Below, one piece after another: positions 43,450 to 55,645 of a stretch of 64,000 bases of DNA. Positions within the stretch are counted from its first letter, which is position 1. Every line of letters begins with the position of its first letter. The notes under the pieces are model-generated. The model did not search any database. It was not told the DNA's origin and saw nothing but the letters and a program-made list of their open reading frames with translations. Origin of the DNA: Chroococcidiopsis thermalis PCC 7203 (GTDB lineage Bacteria; Cyanobacteriota; Cyanobacteriia; Cyanobacteriales; Chroococcidiopsidaceae); the NCBI RefSeq assembly GCF_000317125.1, contig NC_019695.1, forward strand, positions 4,824,336 to 4,888,335. The letters are read 5' to 3'. Made by a program: the position numbers and the translations under genes.

Positions 43450-43655
43450 TAGATAGGCTCTCCATCTTCAAGAGAGTATAAGTCTGGCTCATCTGCTAAG
43501 AACTCGAAAGCTCCTCCGCTGTGAGCAAGTTTCATGATTTCATCAGTTGTAGGCTCAGAAGTATCCCAAAATAATTTTGTTTCTAACAGTTTTCTTTCTT
43601 CCGGTGAAAGTGACAAAATTACTTGTATAAGGGATTCAACCAATTGTGTGTTCAT
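43449..43655 (-). CDS. Antitoxin of the PemK/MazF-like module
   Basis: The 68-residue protein is acidic, with an N-terminal helix (NTQLVESLIQVILSLSPEER) and a disordered-looking acidic tail (FLADEPDLYSLEDGEPI). The size, upstream position and one-base overlap with a MazF-like toxin identify it as the antitoxin. The tail is likely to insert into the toxin's RNA groove. No DNA-binding motif is obvious. Confidence 0.78.
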   Translation of the reverse strand: MNTQLVESLIQVILSLSPEERKLLETKLFWDTSEPTTDEIMKLAHSGGAFEFLADEPDLYSLEDGEPI

Positions 43656-43770
43656 ATCTCTAGTTTTTAGTTCTGTAAATGCAAAGCTGAAAAATATCGC
43701 GTTTCTATAAGATTATACTAATCTGGACAAGCAGATTTAGCTTGTATAGTTCTGTAAGTTTCAAGCTATT

Positions 43771-43860
43771 GGCTACTTTTGATATGTAACAAAAATACCT
43801 TAGTCAAGCGCAAACGTTGTTATCGCTTTTAGGGAAGTATATCGGCTAAGCGCGATCGCG
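43771..43860. repeat. Toxin-antitoxin-island dispersed repeat, copy 2
   Basis: GGCTACTTTTGATATGTAAC begins the copy; ATCGCTTTTAGGGAAGTATATCGGCT ends it, with about 22 extra bases inserted between the two blocks relative to copy 1. It stands directly upstream of the antitoxin gene 43918. Confidence 0.75.
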
Positions 43861-43917
43861 CTGTTGGGCGATCGGCTATGCTTAGAGTAGGAAGTAGCAT
43901 AGTGTTTAGGAGTATTA

Positions 43918-44142
43918 ATGATGCCTAGTGTTGAATTTCAAGCCAGAGTGGAAAATGGCAAGATCGTCATTCCTGAAGAATATCAGCAAGAATTATCAGA
44001 AGTTGCTACTGTAAAGATTGTTATATTGAAGCAGTCTAGAAAACAAATAACTCCATTCGACATTATGGATGAGCTAGCACAAAACCCTGTTTCAATCTCA
44101 GGAATTCGCATGATTTCGCGGGAAGAAATGCACGAGCGGTAG
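43918..44142 (+). CDS. Antitoxin of the PIN-domain module
   Basis: The 74-residue protein begins VEFQARVENGKIVIPEEYQQ, an AbrB/SpoVT-like or related beta-strand motif, and ends in a short acidic helix (ISREEMHER). The stop is directly followed by the toxin ATG (44143). It should neutralise and repress. Two ATGs in tandem (43918, 43921) leave one residue uncertain; GTGTTTAGGAG is upstream. Confidence 0.78.
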   Translation: MMPSVEFQARVENGKIVIPEEYQQELSEVATVKIVILKQSRKQITPFDIMDELAQNPVSISGIRMISREEMHER

Positions 44143-44577
44143 ATGATAAACGATCCACTTTGTTTTCTTGATTCTAATGTTTGGCTTTACCGTCTAACAA
44201 CCGATCCAAATTATAATGAGGCTATTGAGGTTAGAAAACGATATATTGCAATCGAGTTAACTAACAACGTAAATGGTATTGTCAGTACTCAAGTTATAAA
44301 TGAAACTTGTTCTGTATTACTTAGGAAAGCTGCATTTACTGAGGAACAAATTCAGCAAGTTATTCAATCTTTTTATAACCGAGTTGCTGTAATAAAGTTA
44401 ACTAGCGATATTCTCATAAATGCATTTAACTTACGAACTCGCTATAGTTTGTCATTTTGGGATGGTTTGATTGTTGCTACTGCATTATCCACAAATGCTA
44501 AGATTCTGTATTCAGAAGATATGCAAGATAATTTAGTTATCGAGCGGCAACTGACCATTGTAAATCCCTTCAAATAA
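44143..44577 (+). CDS. PIN-domain toxin
   Basis: The 144-residue protein has the PIN fold: CFLDSNVWLYRL at the start (first acidic residue), VSTQVINETCSVLLRK (second), and SFWDGLIVATALSTNAKILYSEDMQD (third and fourth). These four acidic positions coordinate Mg2+ for RNA cleavage. It lies directly after its antitoxin gene. Confidence 0.9.
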   Translation: MINDPLCFLDSNVWLYRLTTDPNYNEAIEVRKRYIAIELTNNVNGIVSTQVINETCSVLLRKAAFTEEQIQQVIQSFYNRVAVIKLTSDILINAFNLRTRYSLSFWDGLIVATALSTNAKILYSEDMQDNLVIERQLTIVNPFK

Positions 44578-44595
44578 TTGATGAGGTAAAGTGCT

Positions 44596-44844
44596 ATGAG
44601 TGTTGTAATCTCAGACGAAATCCTTCAAGCATCTGGACTGACTCTAGATGAATTTCGCCAAGAAATTGCCTTGCACCTGTTTCAAATAGGTCGTTTAAGC
44701 TTGGGTTACGCTAGCCAGCTGGCGGAGATGAAGCCTAGTGTCTTTCGCCAACTCCTCAAGCAGCGAAATATTCCACTCTACTCTTATGATGTTGATGACT
44801 TTGAACTCGATCTGAAAAATTTAAGAGAATTGGGGCGGCTGTGA
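44596..44844 (+). CDS. UPF0175 family antitoxin
   Basis: The 82-residue protein matches UPF0175: ILQASGLTLDEFRQEIALHLFQ, then LSLGYASQLAEMKPSVFRQLLKQRNIPLYSY, with a helix-turn-helix-like stretch. It overlaps the DUF3368 toxin gene by four bases (GTGA), a typical arrangement of antitoxin then PIN-like toxin. Confidence 0.87.
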   Translation: MSVVISDEILQASGLTLDEFRQEIALHLFQIGRLSLGYASQLAEMKPSVFRQLLKQRNIPLYSYDVDDFELDLKNLRELGRL

Positions 44845-45335
44845 TTGTCATCAGCGATACATCAGTCATCACAAATTTGGCAGCAATTCAGCACTTGTAC
44901 CTTTTACCCCAACTCTACAATCAAATTATTATTCCCGAAGCAGTATATCGCGAACTAGTAGACATCGATCCTCCAGTGCCAGGAACTCTCGAAATTCAAG
45001 CTGCTTCCTGGGGTGAAATTAGGCAAGTTGTGAATCGTGGTGTCGTTGAACGGCTCCAGCGTGACGTAAGGTTGGATCTTGGAGAGTCTGAGGCGATCGC
45101 TCTTGCTTTAGAACTGAATGCTGATTTACTTTTAATAGATGAACGTCGTGGTAGAGCCGAAGCCGATCGTCTGGGTATAAGGATTACTGGAGTATTAGGT
45201 ATTTTGGTTGAATCTAAACGTCAAAATCTAATTATTGCCGTCAAGCCGTTAGTAAATAGCCTAATTGCTACGTCTGAGTTTAGAGTATCTTCAGCCCTGT
45301 ACGCTCTGATTCTAGATAGGGTAGATGAATCATAA
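44841..45335 (+). CDS. DUF3368 (PIN-like) toxin
   Basis: The 164-residue protein has PIN-like acid motifs: VISDTSVITNLAAI (Asp 5 near the start), LDLGESEAIALALE, and LLIDERRGRAEADRLGIRITG. It should act as a nuclease paired with the upstream UPF0175 protein. The start is GTG 44841, inside the antitoxin stop. Confidence 0.87.
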   Translation: MIVISDTSVITNLAAIQHLYLLPQLYNQIIIPEAVYRELVDIDPPVPGTLEIQAASWGEIRQVVNRGVVERLQRDVRLDLGESEAIALALELNADLLLIDERRGRAEADRLGIRITGVLGILVESKRQNLIIAVKPLVNSLIATSEFRVSSALYALILDRVDES

Positions 45336-45430
45336 TATCGAGCAAAAGCAAGGTAAAAAATGAAATAAAATAGGTTTCCTAAAGCGAACTAAAATCGTAG
45401 ATAGCGAGTTAAAAAAATTTTTAACCTGGC

Positions 45431-45480
45431 GGCTACTTTCGAGCTATGCCAAAAATGCGATTGCTTTTTCCTAATGTATA
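45431..45480. repeat. Toxin-antitoxin-island dispersed repeat, copy 3 (diverged)
   Basis: GGCTACTTTCGAGCTATGCC is followed by AAAAATGCGATTGCTTTTTC. It matches copy 1 with several changes. A weaker fourth copy may lie near 46208-46245. Confidence 0.55.
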
Positions 45481-45513
45481 TACTAAAACTATACTCGCTC
45501 CATTTACGATCTT

Positions 45514-46152
45514 ATGGCTATCGACACGCTGACTCCACTTGAACAAAGAATTGAGCTTTCTGGTATCAGCTGGGAAACCTACGAGCGGTTGCTAGCCGAA
45601 CTGAGAGATCGCCGCTTGCGTCTCACTTACTACCGTGGCAATTTAGAAATAATGGCTCCATCACCAGAGCATGAATTTTATAAAAAAATTATCGGTCGTT
45701 TTGTGGAAACGTTGGCTGAAGAGTTAAAAGTTAAAATTTATCCGTTGGGTTCTACAACCTTTAAACGTCCAGAATTGAGTGGTGTTGAACCCGATGAGTG
45801 TTTTTATATTCAAAATCGGCGCTCAGTTCAAGGAAAAAAACGACTCGATCTAAATACAGATCCACCACCAGATTTGGTTATAGAAATTGATATTACGAGT
45901 AGTTCCGAGAATCGTTTAGCAGTCTACGCAGATCTTGAAGTTCTGGAAGTGTGGCGCTACGATGGCAAATTTTTGAAAATATACCAACTTCAAAATCGAC
46001 AATATATTCAAGTTCATGAGAGTTTGGCATTTCCAGAAGTAGCTATTACAGAAATCGCTCAGTTTTTACAACAAGCTATGGATGCTAATATCGATTACTT
46101 AGATCTTATTCGTTCATTTCGTCAGTGGATTGAAAGTCAGGTTCAAGAATAG
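45514..46152 (+). CDS. Uma2 family (DUF820) endonuclease-like protein
   Basis: The 212-residue protein matches Uma2: RLTYYRGNLEIMAPSPEHEF, GVEPDECFYIQN, PPDLVIEIDITSSSENRL and VLEVWRYDG. The PD-(D/E)xK-like acids (E-P-D-E-x-F and D-L-V-x-E-I) are present. Uma2 genes are abundant in cyanobacteria and are assumed to be nucleases; targets are unknown. Confidence 0.88.
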   Translation: MAIDTLTPLEQRIELSGISWETYERLLAELRDRRLRLTYYRGNLEIMAPSPEHEFYKKIIGRFVETLAEELKVKIYPLGSTTFKRPELSGVEPDECFYIQNRRSVQGKKRLDLNTDPPPDLVIEIDITSSSENRLAVYADLEVLEVWRYDGKFLKIYQLQNRQYIQVHESLAFPEVAITEIAQFLQQAMDANIDYLDLIRSFRQWIESQVQE

Positions 46153-46293
46153 AATTTTGTTACTAGAGAACTTTAGTTTTTGGGTAGTTTCATAGGTTTC
46201 AACCTAGTAGTTATGTTTGGTATGTCACTAAAAATGCGCTCGCTCTCTCACACAACTTATTATTGATTTAATCGCTGTTATTAGGAGCAACAC

Positions 46294-46854
46294 ATGGCAC
46301 AGATAGCAGTAGAAAAGCTGACTTTAGAAGAGTTTCTGAAGCTACCAGAAACAAAACCAGCTAACGAGTATATTGACGGACGAATTATCCAAAAACCAAT
46401 GCCTCAAGGAAAACACAGTAGGTTACAAGGAAGGCTAGTAACAGCAATTAACGCAGTAGTTGAACCGCAACGAATAGCACTCGCTTTTCCCGAACTGCGC
46501 TGTACTTTTGCTGGACGCTCAATCGTACCAGATGTAGCCGTGTTTGCTTGGGATAGAATTCCCGTAGATGAAAATGGAGACGTTGCTAATACGTTTGCAG
46601 CTGCTCCAGATTGGACGATTGAGATTCTCTCACCTGACCAAAGCCAAACTAAGGTAACTGGGAATATTCTTCATTGTCTCAGTCACGGTAGCAAAATGGG
46701 ATGGCTAGTCGATCCTGACGAGCGATCGCTTTTAGTTTACCCGCTAGGACAGCAACCGCAACTGTTACAAGAACCTACTCAAGTTCTACCCGTTCCCGAT
46801 TTAGTAGCTATGCAACTTACAGCAGACGAACTATTCGGATGGCTAAAACTTTAA
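46294..46854 (+). CDS. Uma2 family (DUF820) endonuclease-like protein
   Basis: The 186-residue protein is a second, distant Uma2 member: LTLEEFLKLPETKPANEYIDG, RSIVPDVAVFAWDRI, DWTIEILSPDQSQTKV and MGWLVDPDERSLLVY. The P-D-x-A-V-F and E-I-L-S-P-D motifs carry the catalytic-type acids. The start has TTAGGAGCAAC upstream. Confidence 0.88.
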   Translation: MAQIAVEKLTLEEFLKLPETKPANEYIDGRIIQKPMPQGKHSRLQGRLVTAINAVVEPQRIALAFPELRCTFAGRSIVPDVAVFAWDRIPVDENGDVANTFAAAPDWTIEILSPDQSQTKVTGNILHCLSHGSKMGWLVDPDERSLLVYPLGQQPQLLQEPTQVLPVPDLVAMQLTADELFGWLKL

Positions 46855-50586
<3,732 letters not shown>

Positions 50587-51044
50587 TTGACACGGGAAGA
50601 TCCCCCCTAGCCCCCCTTGTTAAGGGGGGAATAGGAACTATATAGATTCCTGAGTTCCCGTTTTTAGGGGAAGCAAGATCCGCAAGTCCCCCTTTTTTAG
50701 GGGGATTTAGGGGGATCTAATTCCGATTGCGAAAAATTGCAGAGTTTAATTGCAATCCCTAGCCCCCCAGCTCCTCTTTTCAGTCCCAATTCTGAAAGAG
50801 AATGTTACAAACTGTTAAGAGCTGAATCAGAAGATGAACGCAATGCCGCAAAATATTTGCGGTAGGTAACTGAGATTAACAACTTGTGTAGATGCGATCG
50901 CGCAAGTCTTCTGCGAAGCGAAATAACTCTGATAGCCTACAAGCTGTTGGGTTACGGTAAAATCCAGAAGTGGCAATCAGTCACCCCCACGATTACACCA
51001 GTTATATATAAACCTGGTTTCATTTTTTTGGAGGAATCAGTTAA
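50587..51044. other. apcE-apcA spacer with a hairpin element
   Basis: About 460 bases. The first third is the GATCCCCCC element (50599-50717). The rest should carry the apcAB promoter and leader; AGGAGG-like GGAGGAATC precedes ATG 51045. Confidence 0.5.
50599..50717. mobile_element. MITE-like element, GATCCCCCCTAGCCCCCC...GGGGGATTTAGGGGGATC
   Basis: The ends are inverted copies of a G/C-rich unit, and an inner hairpin (CCCCCCTTGTTAAGGGGGG) is present. A partial copy lies at 33845-33879. It has no coding capacity. Confidence 0.6.
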
Positions 51045-51530
51045 ATGAGTATCGTCACGAAGTCCATCGTGAATGCCGACGCAGAAGCTCGCTACCTCAG
51101 CCCTGGCGAACTCGATCGGATCAAGAGCTTTGTTACCAGCGGCGAACGCCGTCTGCGCATTGCTCAAGCATTGACCGACAATCGCGAGCGGATCGTGAAG
51201 CAAGCTGGCGACCAATTGTTCCAGAAGCGCCCTGACGTTGTTTCTCCTGGTGGAAATGCTTACGGTCAAGAAATGACCGCTACCTGCTTGCGCGACCTAG
51301 ACTACTACCTCCGCCTGATCACCTACGGAGTTGTAGCTGGCGACGTTACTCCCATTGAAGAAATCGGGATTGTTGGCGTGCGCGAAATGTACAAGTCCCT
51401 CGGTACACCCATCGAAGCAGTAGCAGAAGGCGTTCGCGCTATGAAGAACGTAGCTACCTCGATGATGTCTGGTGAAGACGCTGGCGAAGCTGGTTCTTAC
51501 TTCGATTACCTCGTCGGAGCTATGCAGTAG
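51045..51530 (+). CDS. apcA: Allophycocyanin alpha subunit
   Basis: The 161-residue protein is a typical Apc[21 protein letters not shown] at the start, and the bilin-binding Cys81 in [13 protein letters not shown]. It pairs with ApcB in the core cylinders and transfers excitation to photosystem II. It lies 52 bp upstream of apcB. Confidence 0.98.
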   Translation: MSIVTKSIVNADAEARYLSPGELDRIKSFVTSGERRLRIAQALTDNRERIVKQAGDQLFQKRPDVVSPGGNAYGQEMTATCLRDLDYYLRLITYGVVAGDVTPIEEIGIVGVREMYKSLGTPIEAVAEGVRAMKNVATSMMSGEDAGEAGSYFDYLVGAMQ

Positions 51531-51582
51531 AGCATTTGTCTACTTGTCGATCTTTTTACGTGTGACATAAGGAAGCAAAGAA

Positions 51583-52068
51583 ATGCAAGACGCAATTACC
51601 TCTGTAATCAACACTTCAGACGTTCAAGGTAAGTACTTGGACACCGCTGCTATGGAAAAGCTAAAAGGCTACTTCCAAAGTGGCGAACTGCGAGTTCGTG
51701 CTGCTACCACCATCGCTGCTAATGCTGCTGCGATCGTTAAGGAAGCTGTAGCTAAGTCCCTGCTGTATTCTGATATCACCCGCCCAGGTGGTAACATGTA
51801 CACCACTCGCCGCTATGCTGCTTGCATTCGCGACCTCGACTACTACCTCCGCTATTCCACCTACGCAATGTTGGCTGGCGATCCTTCCATCCTCGACGAG
51901 CGCGTTCTCAACGGTTTGAAAGAAACCTACAACTCCCTCGGTGTACCCGTAGGCGCTACTGTACAAGCTATCCAAGCGATGAAAGAAGTCACCGCTAGCT
52001 TGACTGGTCCCGACGCTGGTAAGGAAATGGGCGTATACTTCGACTACATCTGCTCTGGCTTGAGCTAA
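51583..52068 (+). CDS. apcB: Allophycocyanin beta subunit
   Basis: The 161-residue ApcB has the bilin Cys81 ([13 protein letters not shown]) and the methylated-Asn context GGNMY (Asn71). GGAAGC precedes the start. It is co-transcribed with apcA. Confidence 0.98.
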   Translation: MQDAITSVINTSDVQGKYLDTAAMEKLKGYFQSGELRVRAATTIAANAAAIVKEAVAKSLLYSDITRPGGNMYTTRRYAACIRDLDYYLRYSTYAMLAGDPSILDERVLNGLKETYNSLGVPVGATVQAIQAMKEVTASLTGPDAGKEMGVYFDYICSGLS

Positions 52069-52524
52069 GAGTTGGATCTTTAAAGTAGTAGCTGCGATCG
52101 CAGGCTACTAAGGCAATCGTCTAAATCAAGTCTGGGAGTCGGTCGTGAGTGCTAGAACGTTCTATCGCCTACCTGACTCAGCGTTAAGAGTATAAGCGAT
52201 CGCGCTTTAGTATTGACGATTTACTCCCAGCCTTCGATTAATTCAGTTAACAGTGTAGAGACGTTACATCTAACGTCTGTGCAGAGTTGTCAGGAATTGC
52301 TGTTAACTGGGGAAAATTACACGTCTAGTCATTAACACGTCAAGTCATTAAAAAGTTTTTGAGAAAATCTACCTGGCGCTCTCGAATAGCAGTGAAACTT
52401 ATGGGAGAATTAGGGGTAGTAAATAAAAAGAGTGCTAATTCGGTAAGAACGTTGCAGCACTGACAAGCACTCGAATAAGTTGACATCAAAAATTTTCTAC
52501 ATTCTTTACAGGAGATTTTGAACG
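52069..52524. other. apcB-apcC spacer
   Basis: About 455 bases. A partial palindrome of the GTAGAGACG family (52256-52280) is present. No gene is visible. A separate apcC promoter or a processed leader is likely here. Confidence 0.4.
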
Positions 52525-52728
52525 ATGCGGATGTTTAAGGTAACAGCTTGCGTCCCTAGCCAAACTCGGATTCGGACGCAGCGCGAATTACAAAATACCT
52601 ATTTCACCAAACTGGTTCCTTACGACAACTGGTTCCGCGAGCAGCAACGGATCATGAAAATGGGTGGCAAAATTGTGAAGGTACAATTAGCTACTGGCAA
52701 GCCTGGAATGAATACAGGTTTGCTGTAA
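52525..52728 (+). CDS. apcC: Phycobilisome core linker, 7.8 kDa
   Basis: The 67-residue protein is ApcC: MRMFKVTACVPSQTRIRTQR, then VPYDNWFREQQRIMKMGGKI. It caps allophycocyanin trimers at cylinder ends. AGGAG is nine bases upstream of the ATG. A palindrome follows its stop (52756-52785). Confidence 0.97.
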   Translation: MRMFKVTACVPSQTRIRTQRELQNTYFTKLVPYDNWFREQQRIMKMGGKIVKVQLATGKPGMNTGLL

Positions 52729-52755
52729 TTGCAGCTTTCTTCATAGGTTTCAATT

Positions 52756-52785
52756 AGTAGGGGCGCACAACGGTGCGCCCCTACT
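52756..52785. terminator. Palindrome AGTAGGGGCGCAC...GTGCGCCCCTACT after apcC
   Basis: A 13-base perfect inverted repeat with a four-base loop is followed by TTTT two bases later. It is 27 bases after the apcC stop and could end that transcript. It is also a repeat of the class seen at 4976-5004. Confidence 0.55.
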
Positions 52786-52879
52786 AGTTTTATACATATG
52801 TATCGGATTGAAAGCGCGATCGCCCCTTTTGCAAAAACATCCGCTATACTCCTACTGTCCTCACACAACCATAGCTGTC

Positions 52880-54052
52880 GTGAAGCTGCTACGCCGGATC
52901 GTCACCTTTTTCTTCCCTCCTGTTTCCCAATGGGCAATTCTGCCAAGATTACTGCATTGGATGACCTTTCTCTGGTTATTCATCGGATTAGCGGTTCTCT
53001 TTTCTGCTTCCTATGTCGAAGGCGAAACTATGGGAGATGGTTTTTACTATGTCAAGCGTCAACTGGCATGGATATTTATTGGATTATTAGGATTTAACTA
53101 CGTCATCCATGCCCCACTTAAAAGAATTTTAAATGTCTCCCATTGGTTCTTTCTGATTTTAATAGGATTACTATTTTTGATTTTTGTTCCTGGAATGGGA
53201 ATAAAAGTGAATGGTGCCATGCGCTGGCTGAATCTGAGGATTATAGCAATTCAACCATCAGAATTGATCAAGCCATTTTTAGTCCTCCAAAGTGCGAAGA
53301 TTTTTGGTAGATGGCATCAAATTAGCCCAGGAAATCGTATTCTCTGGATATTAATTTTTATTTTGATGCTAGGGGGGATTTTACTACAGCCAAATCTGAG
53401 TATGACCGCTCTGTGTGGTATGAGTATATGGTTAGTAGCGCTAGCAGCAGCCATACCCTATCTTTACTTAGTACCTGCGGCATTATTAGGAGTTGGAACT
53501 GCAGCGCTGAGTGCAATGCTGCGACCGTACCAAATGAAGCGATTGATGTTGTACCGTAATCCTTGGCAAGATGCATCAGGGCATGGATATCAATTAGTAC
53601 AAAGTTTAATTGCTATTGGTTCCGGTGGAATTTGGGGTAAGGGATTTGGCTTATCACAACAAAAGTTATTTTATTTGCCAATTCAATACACCGATTTCAT
53701 TTTTGCTATTTTTGCTGAAGAGTTCGGCTTTGTTGGTTGCCTTTTACTATTATTAATGTTGATGGTTTATGCAACTCTGGCTTTACTTGTAGCGTTTAAT
53801 GCCCGCAATCCAGTTTTTAGATTAGTTGCGATCGGGGCAATGATATTGATGGTAGGGCAATCTTTACTTAATATTGGTGTAGCGACAGGAGCGCTACCAA
53901 CTACAGGTCTACCCTTTCCACTCATGAGTTATGGTGGAAATTCAATGATGACAAGTTTAATTATTGCTGGATTGCTAATTCGTGTCGCCCGAGAAAGTAG
54001 CGAAGCAGAAATTGTACCTTTTCAAGAGCGAAAACAAGAGCGGTTTGTTTAA
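52880..54052 (+). CDS. ftsW: FtsW/RodA/SpoVE family cell-division or elongation protein
   Basis: The 390-residue membrane protein carries the SEDS pattern: GVNGAMRWL-like KVNGAMRWLNLRIIAIQPSE, LIKPFLVL, and PTTGLPFPLMSYGGNSMM near the C terminus. About ten helices are seen. It polymerises peptidoglycan glycan strands (SEDS glycosyltransferase). I start it at GTG 52880 because the frame up to 52808 has no membrane or family resemblance. FtsW is favoured over RodA by recalled cyanobacterial sequence, but the division is not certain. Confidence 0.86.
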   Translation: MKLLRRIVTFFFPPVSQWAILPRLLHWMTFLWLFIGLAVLFSASYVEGETMGDGFYYVKRQLAWIFIGLLGFNYVIHAPLKRILNVSHWFFLILIGLLFLIFVPGMGIKVNGAMRWLNLRIIAIQPSELIKPFLVLQSAKIFGRWHQISPGNRILWILIFILMLGGILLQPNLSMTALCGMSIWLVALAAAIPYLYLVPAALLGVGTAALSAMLRPYQMKRLMLYRNPWQDASGHGYQLVQSLIAIGSGGIWGKGFGLSQQKLFYLPIQYTDFIFAIFAEEFGFVGCLLLLLMLMVYATLALLVAFNARNPVFRLVAIGAMILMVGQSLLNIGVATGALPTTGLPFPLMSYGGNSMMTSLIIAGLLIRVARESSEAEIVPFQERKQERFV

Positions 54053-54057
54053 AATCT

Positions 54058-54372
54058 CTATTTTTTACCTTGTAAAAAACCCATGCCAGCAACAATAAAA
54101 CTGACACCAATGACATTGATGTAAGACAAACTTTCTTGAAATAAAACAACCCCAAATAAAACTGCTAGGATTGATTCTAATCCTAGTACGACAATATATG
54201 TTACTCCTAGCGTAGCCTTACGCATGGCAACAGTCTGTATACTTGCTCCAGCAATAAAGAAGATGTATACCAATAAGGTAGGGATAGGCTGAGATAACCC
54301 TTCAGATAGCTTCATGAATACACCGCCAATGGTGAAAAGAATTGCTGAAATCAGAACCATTAATAAATACAT
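54058..54372 (-). CDS. Small multidrug resistance (SMR)-like transporter
   Basis: The 104-residue protein has four helices with SMR/EmrE-like pattern: FTIGGVFMKLSEGL, LVYIFFIAGASIQTVAM, VTYIVVLGLESILAVLFG and VLFQESLSYINVIGV. The conserved Glu in helix 1 of EmrE is not obvious (ISAILFTIGG), so transport activity is uncertain and an EamA-like small permease is an alternative. It is convergent with ftsW, five bases apart. Confidence 0.75.
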   Translation of the reverse strand: MYLLMVLISAILFTIGGVFMKLSEGLSQPIPTLLVYIFFIAGASIQTVAMRKATLGVTYIVVLGLESILAVLFGVVLFQESLSYINVIGVSFIVAGMGFLQGKK

Positions 54373-54842
54373 ATCTAGCTCGTATTTGAAATTGTAATTG
54401 GGTTTTTAGTGACTCATAATATTGCTGACTAAATTATTTTTGGTTGGTCACTATCAATTGTGTTAAATAATCTAAAGTCATGATTCATAAATTTTTTATT
54501 AAGAAACCGTGTATCGTAAAGGCTAACCAATAGATTATTCCTCCGTACATCTGCTGGACATCCGCAACTTTACGGAATATTCACTAAGGAAGTATTTAGA
54601 TTTAATTACAATTCGTAAAATAAAATAAATCAGGTCAATTATTCAGCAAAATAGCAAAAGATTCTGACTGTTGTAACTAGATGCATCAAAACTGCAAAAA
54701 CAATCTAACGATAATCTAAATAATTGCCAAAATTGTGGTATGCTAGCGTTTTTTCCAGTCGGGCGATCGCCTCTAGCGCCAGGAAAAGACATGAATTAAG
54801 CTAAAATGCAAGCATAGTCAGCATTCCATCACGTAGCTGTCC
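54373..54842. other. Divergent intergenic region upstream of ccdA
   Basis: About 470 AT-rich bases. I see no gene, RNA or strong repeat. A HIP1 site and the ccdA promoter should be in the last 120 bases. Confidence 0.35.
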
Positions 54843-55577
54843 ATGCTGGAAACCATTCAAACTCAGCTCTACAAACTCGAACAATTTGCCGATCTCTTAG
54901 TCGCCGAGCAGTTATCGCATTTGGGCTGGGTCAGCATAGGTATTATCTTTACAGCAGGGTTGCTGACTAGTCTCACACCCTGTATGCTTTCCATGCTGCC
55001 CATCACCATCGGTTACATTGGTGGTTATGAAGCTAAAAGTCGCTGGCAAGCCGCAGCTCAATCAACATGGTTTGCGTTGGGATTAGCCACAACTTTAGCA
55101 GCCTTGGGAATAGTTGCGGCACTCGTAGGCAAAGTTTACGGTCAAGTTGGGATTGGTCTGCCAATTATTGTTAGCATCATCGCAATTTTGATGGGGCTGA
55201 ATTTATTAGAAGCCTTACCCATACAACTACCATCGTTTGGGGGGATGGATTGGATTTCTAAAGATTTTCCCCCAGCTGTACGCTCCTATCTCATCGGTCT
55301 GACCTTTGGTTTAGTCGCCTCTCCCTGTAGCACCCCAGTGCTAGCAACGCTCCTTGCCTGGGTCACAACTACCCAAAATACCATTCTGGGAGCAGCGTTG
55401 TTACTGGCATACACCGCAGGCTACGTAACACCCCTGATCTTAGCTGGTACGTTCACCGCTAGCATTAAGAAGTTGTTAGAGTTGCGGCAGTGGTCGGGGT
55501 GGATTACCCCTGTGAGTGGGGCGTTACTGGTAGGATTTGGAGTGTTTTCGCTCTTATCTCGAATTCCACTGAGTTAA
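54843..55577 (+). CDS. ccdA: Cytochrome c biogenesis protein CcdA
   Basis: The 244-residue membrane protein has CcdA features: helix pair with LTSLTPCMLSMLPITIGYIG (Cys in helix 1) and LVASPCSTPVLATLLAW (Cys in helix 4), plus TAGYVTPLILAG. These two cysteines carry reducing power across the thylakoid membrane for c-type cytochrome assembly. It is followed 65 bp later by ccs1, the haem-ligation partner. Confidence 0.94.
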   Translation: MLETIQTQLYKLEQFADLLVAEQLSHLGWVSIGIIFTAGLLTSLTPCMLSMLPITIGYIGGYEAKSRWQAAAQSTWFALGLATTLAALGIVAALVGKVYGQVGIGLPIIVSIIAILMGLNLLEALPIQLPSFGGMDWISKDFPPAVRSYLIGLTFGLVASPCSTPVLATLLAWVTTTQNTILGAALLLAYTAGYVTPLILAGTFTASIKKLLELRQWSGWITPVSGALLVGFGVFSLLSRIPLS

Positions 55578-55594
55578 TAGTTGTTTGTTAATTG

Positions 55595-55645
55595 TGACAA
55601 ATGACAAATGACAAATGACAAATAACAAATGACAAACGACAAATG
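55595..55645 (+). repeat. TGACAAA heptamers ending in the ccs1 start codon
   Basis: Six to seven TGACAAA-type heptamers run from 55595 to 55643; the ATG at 55643 is formed by the junction of the last two. No Shine-Dalgarno sequence is seen. Confidence 0.8.
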
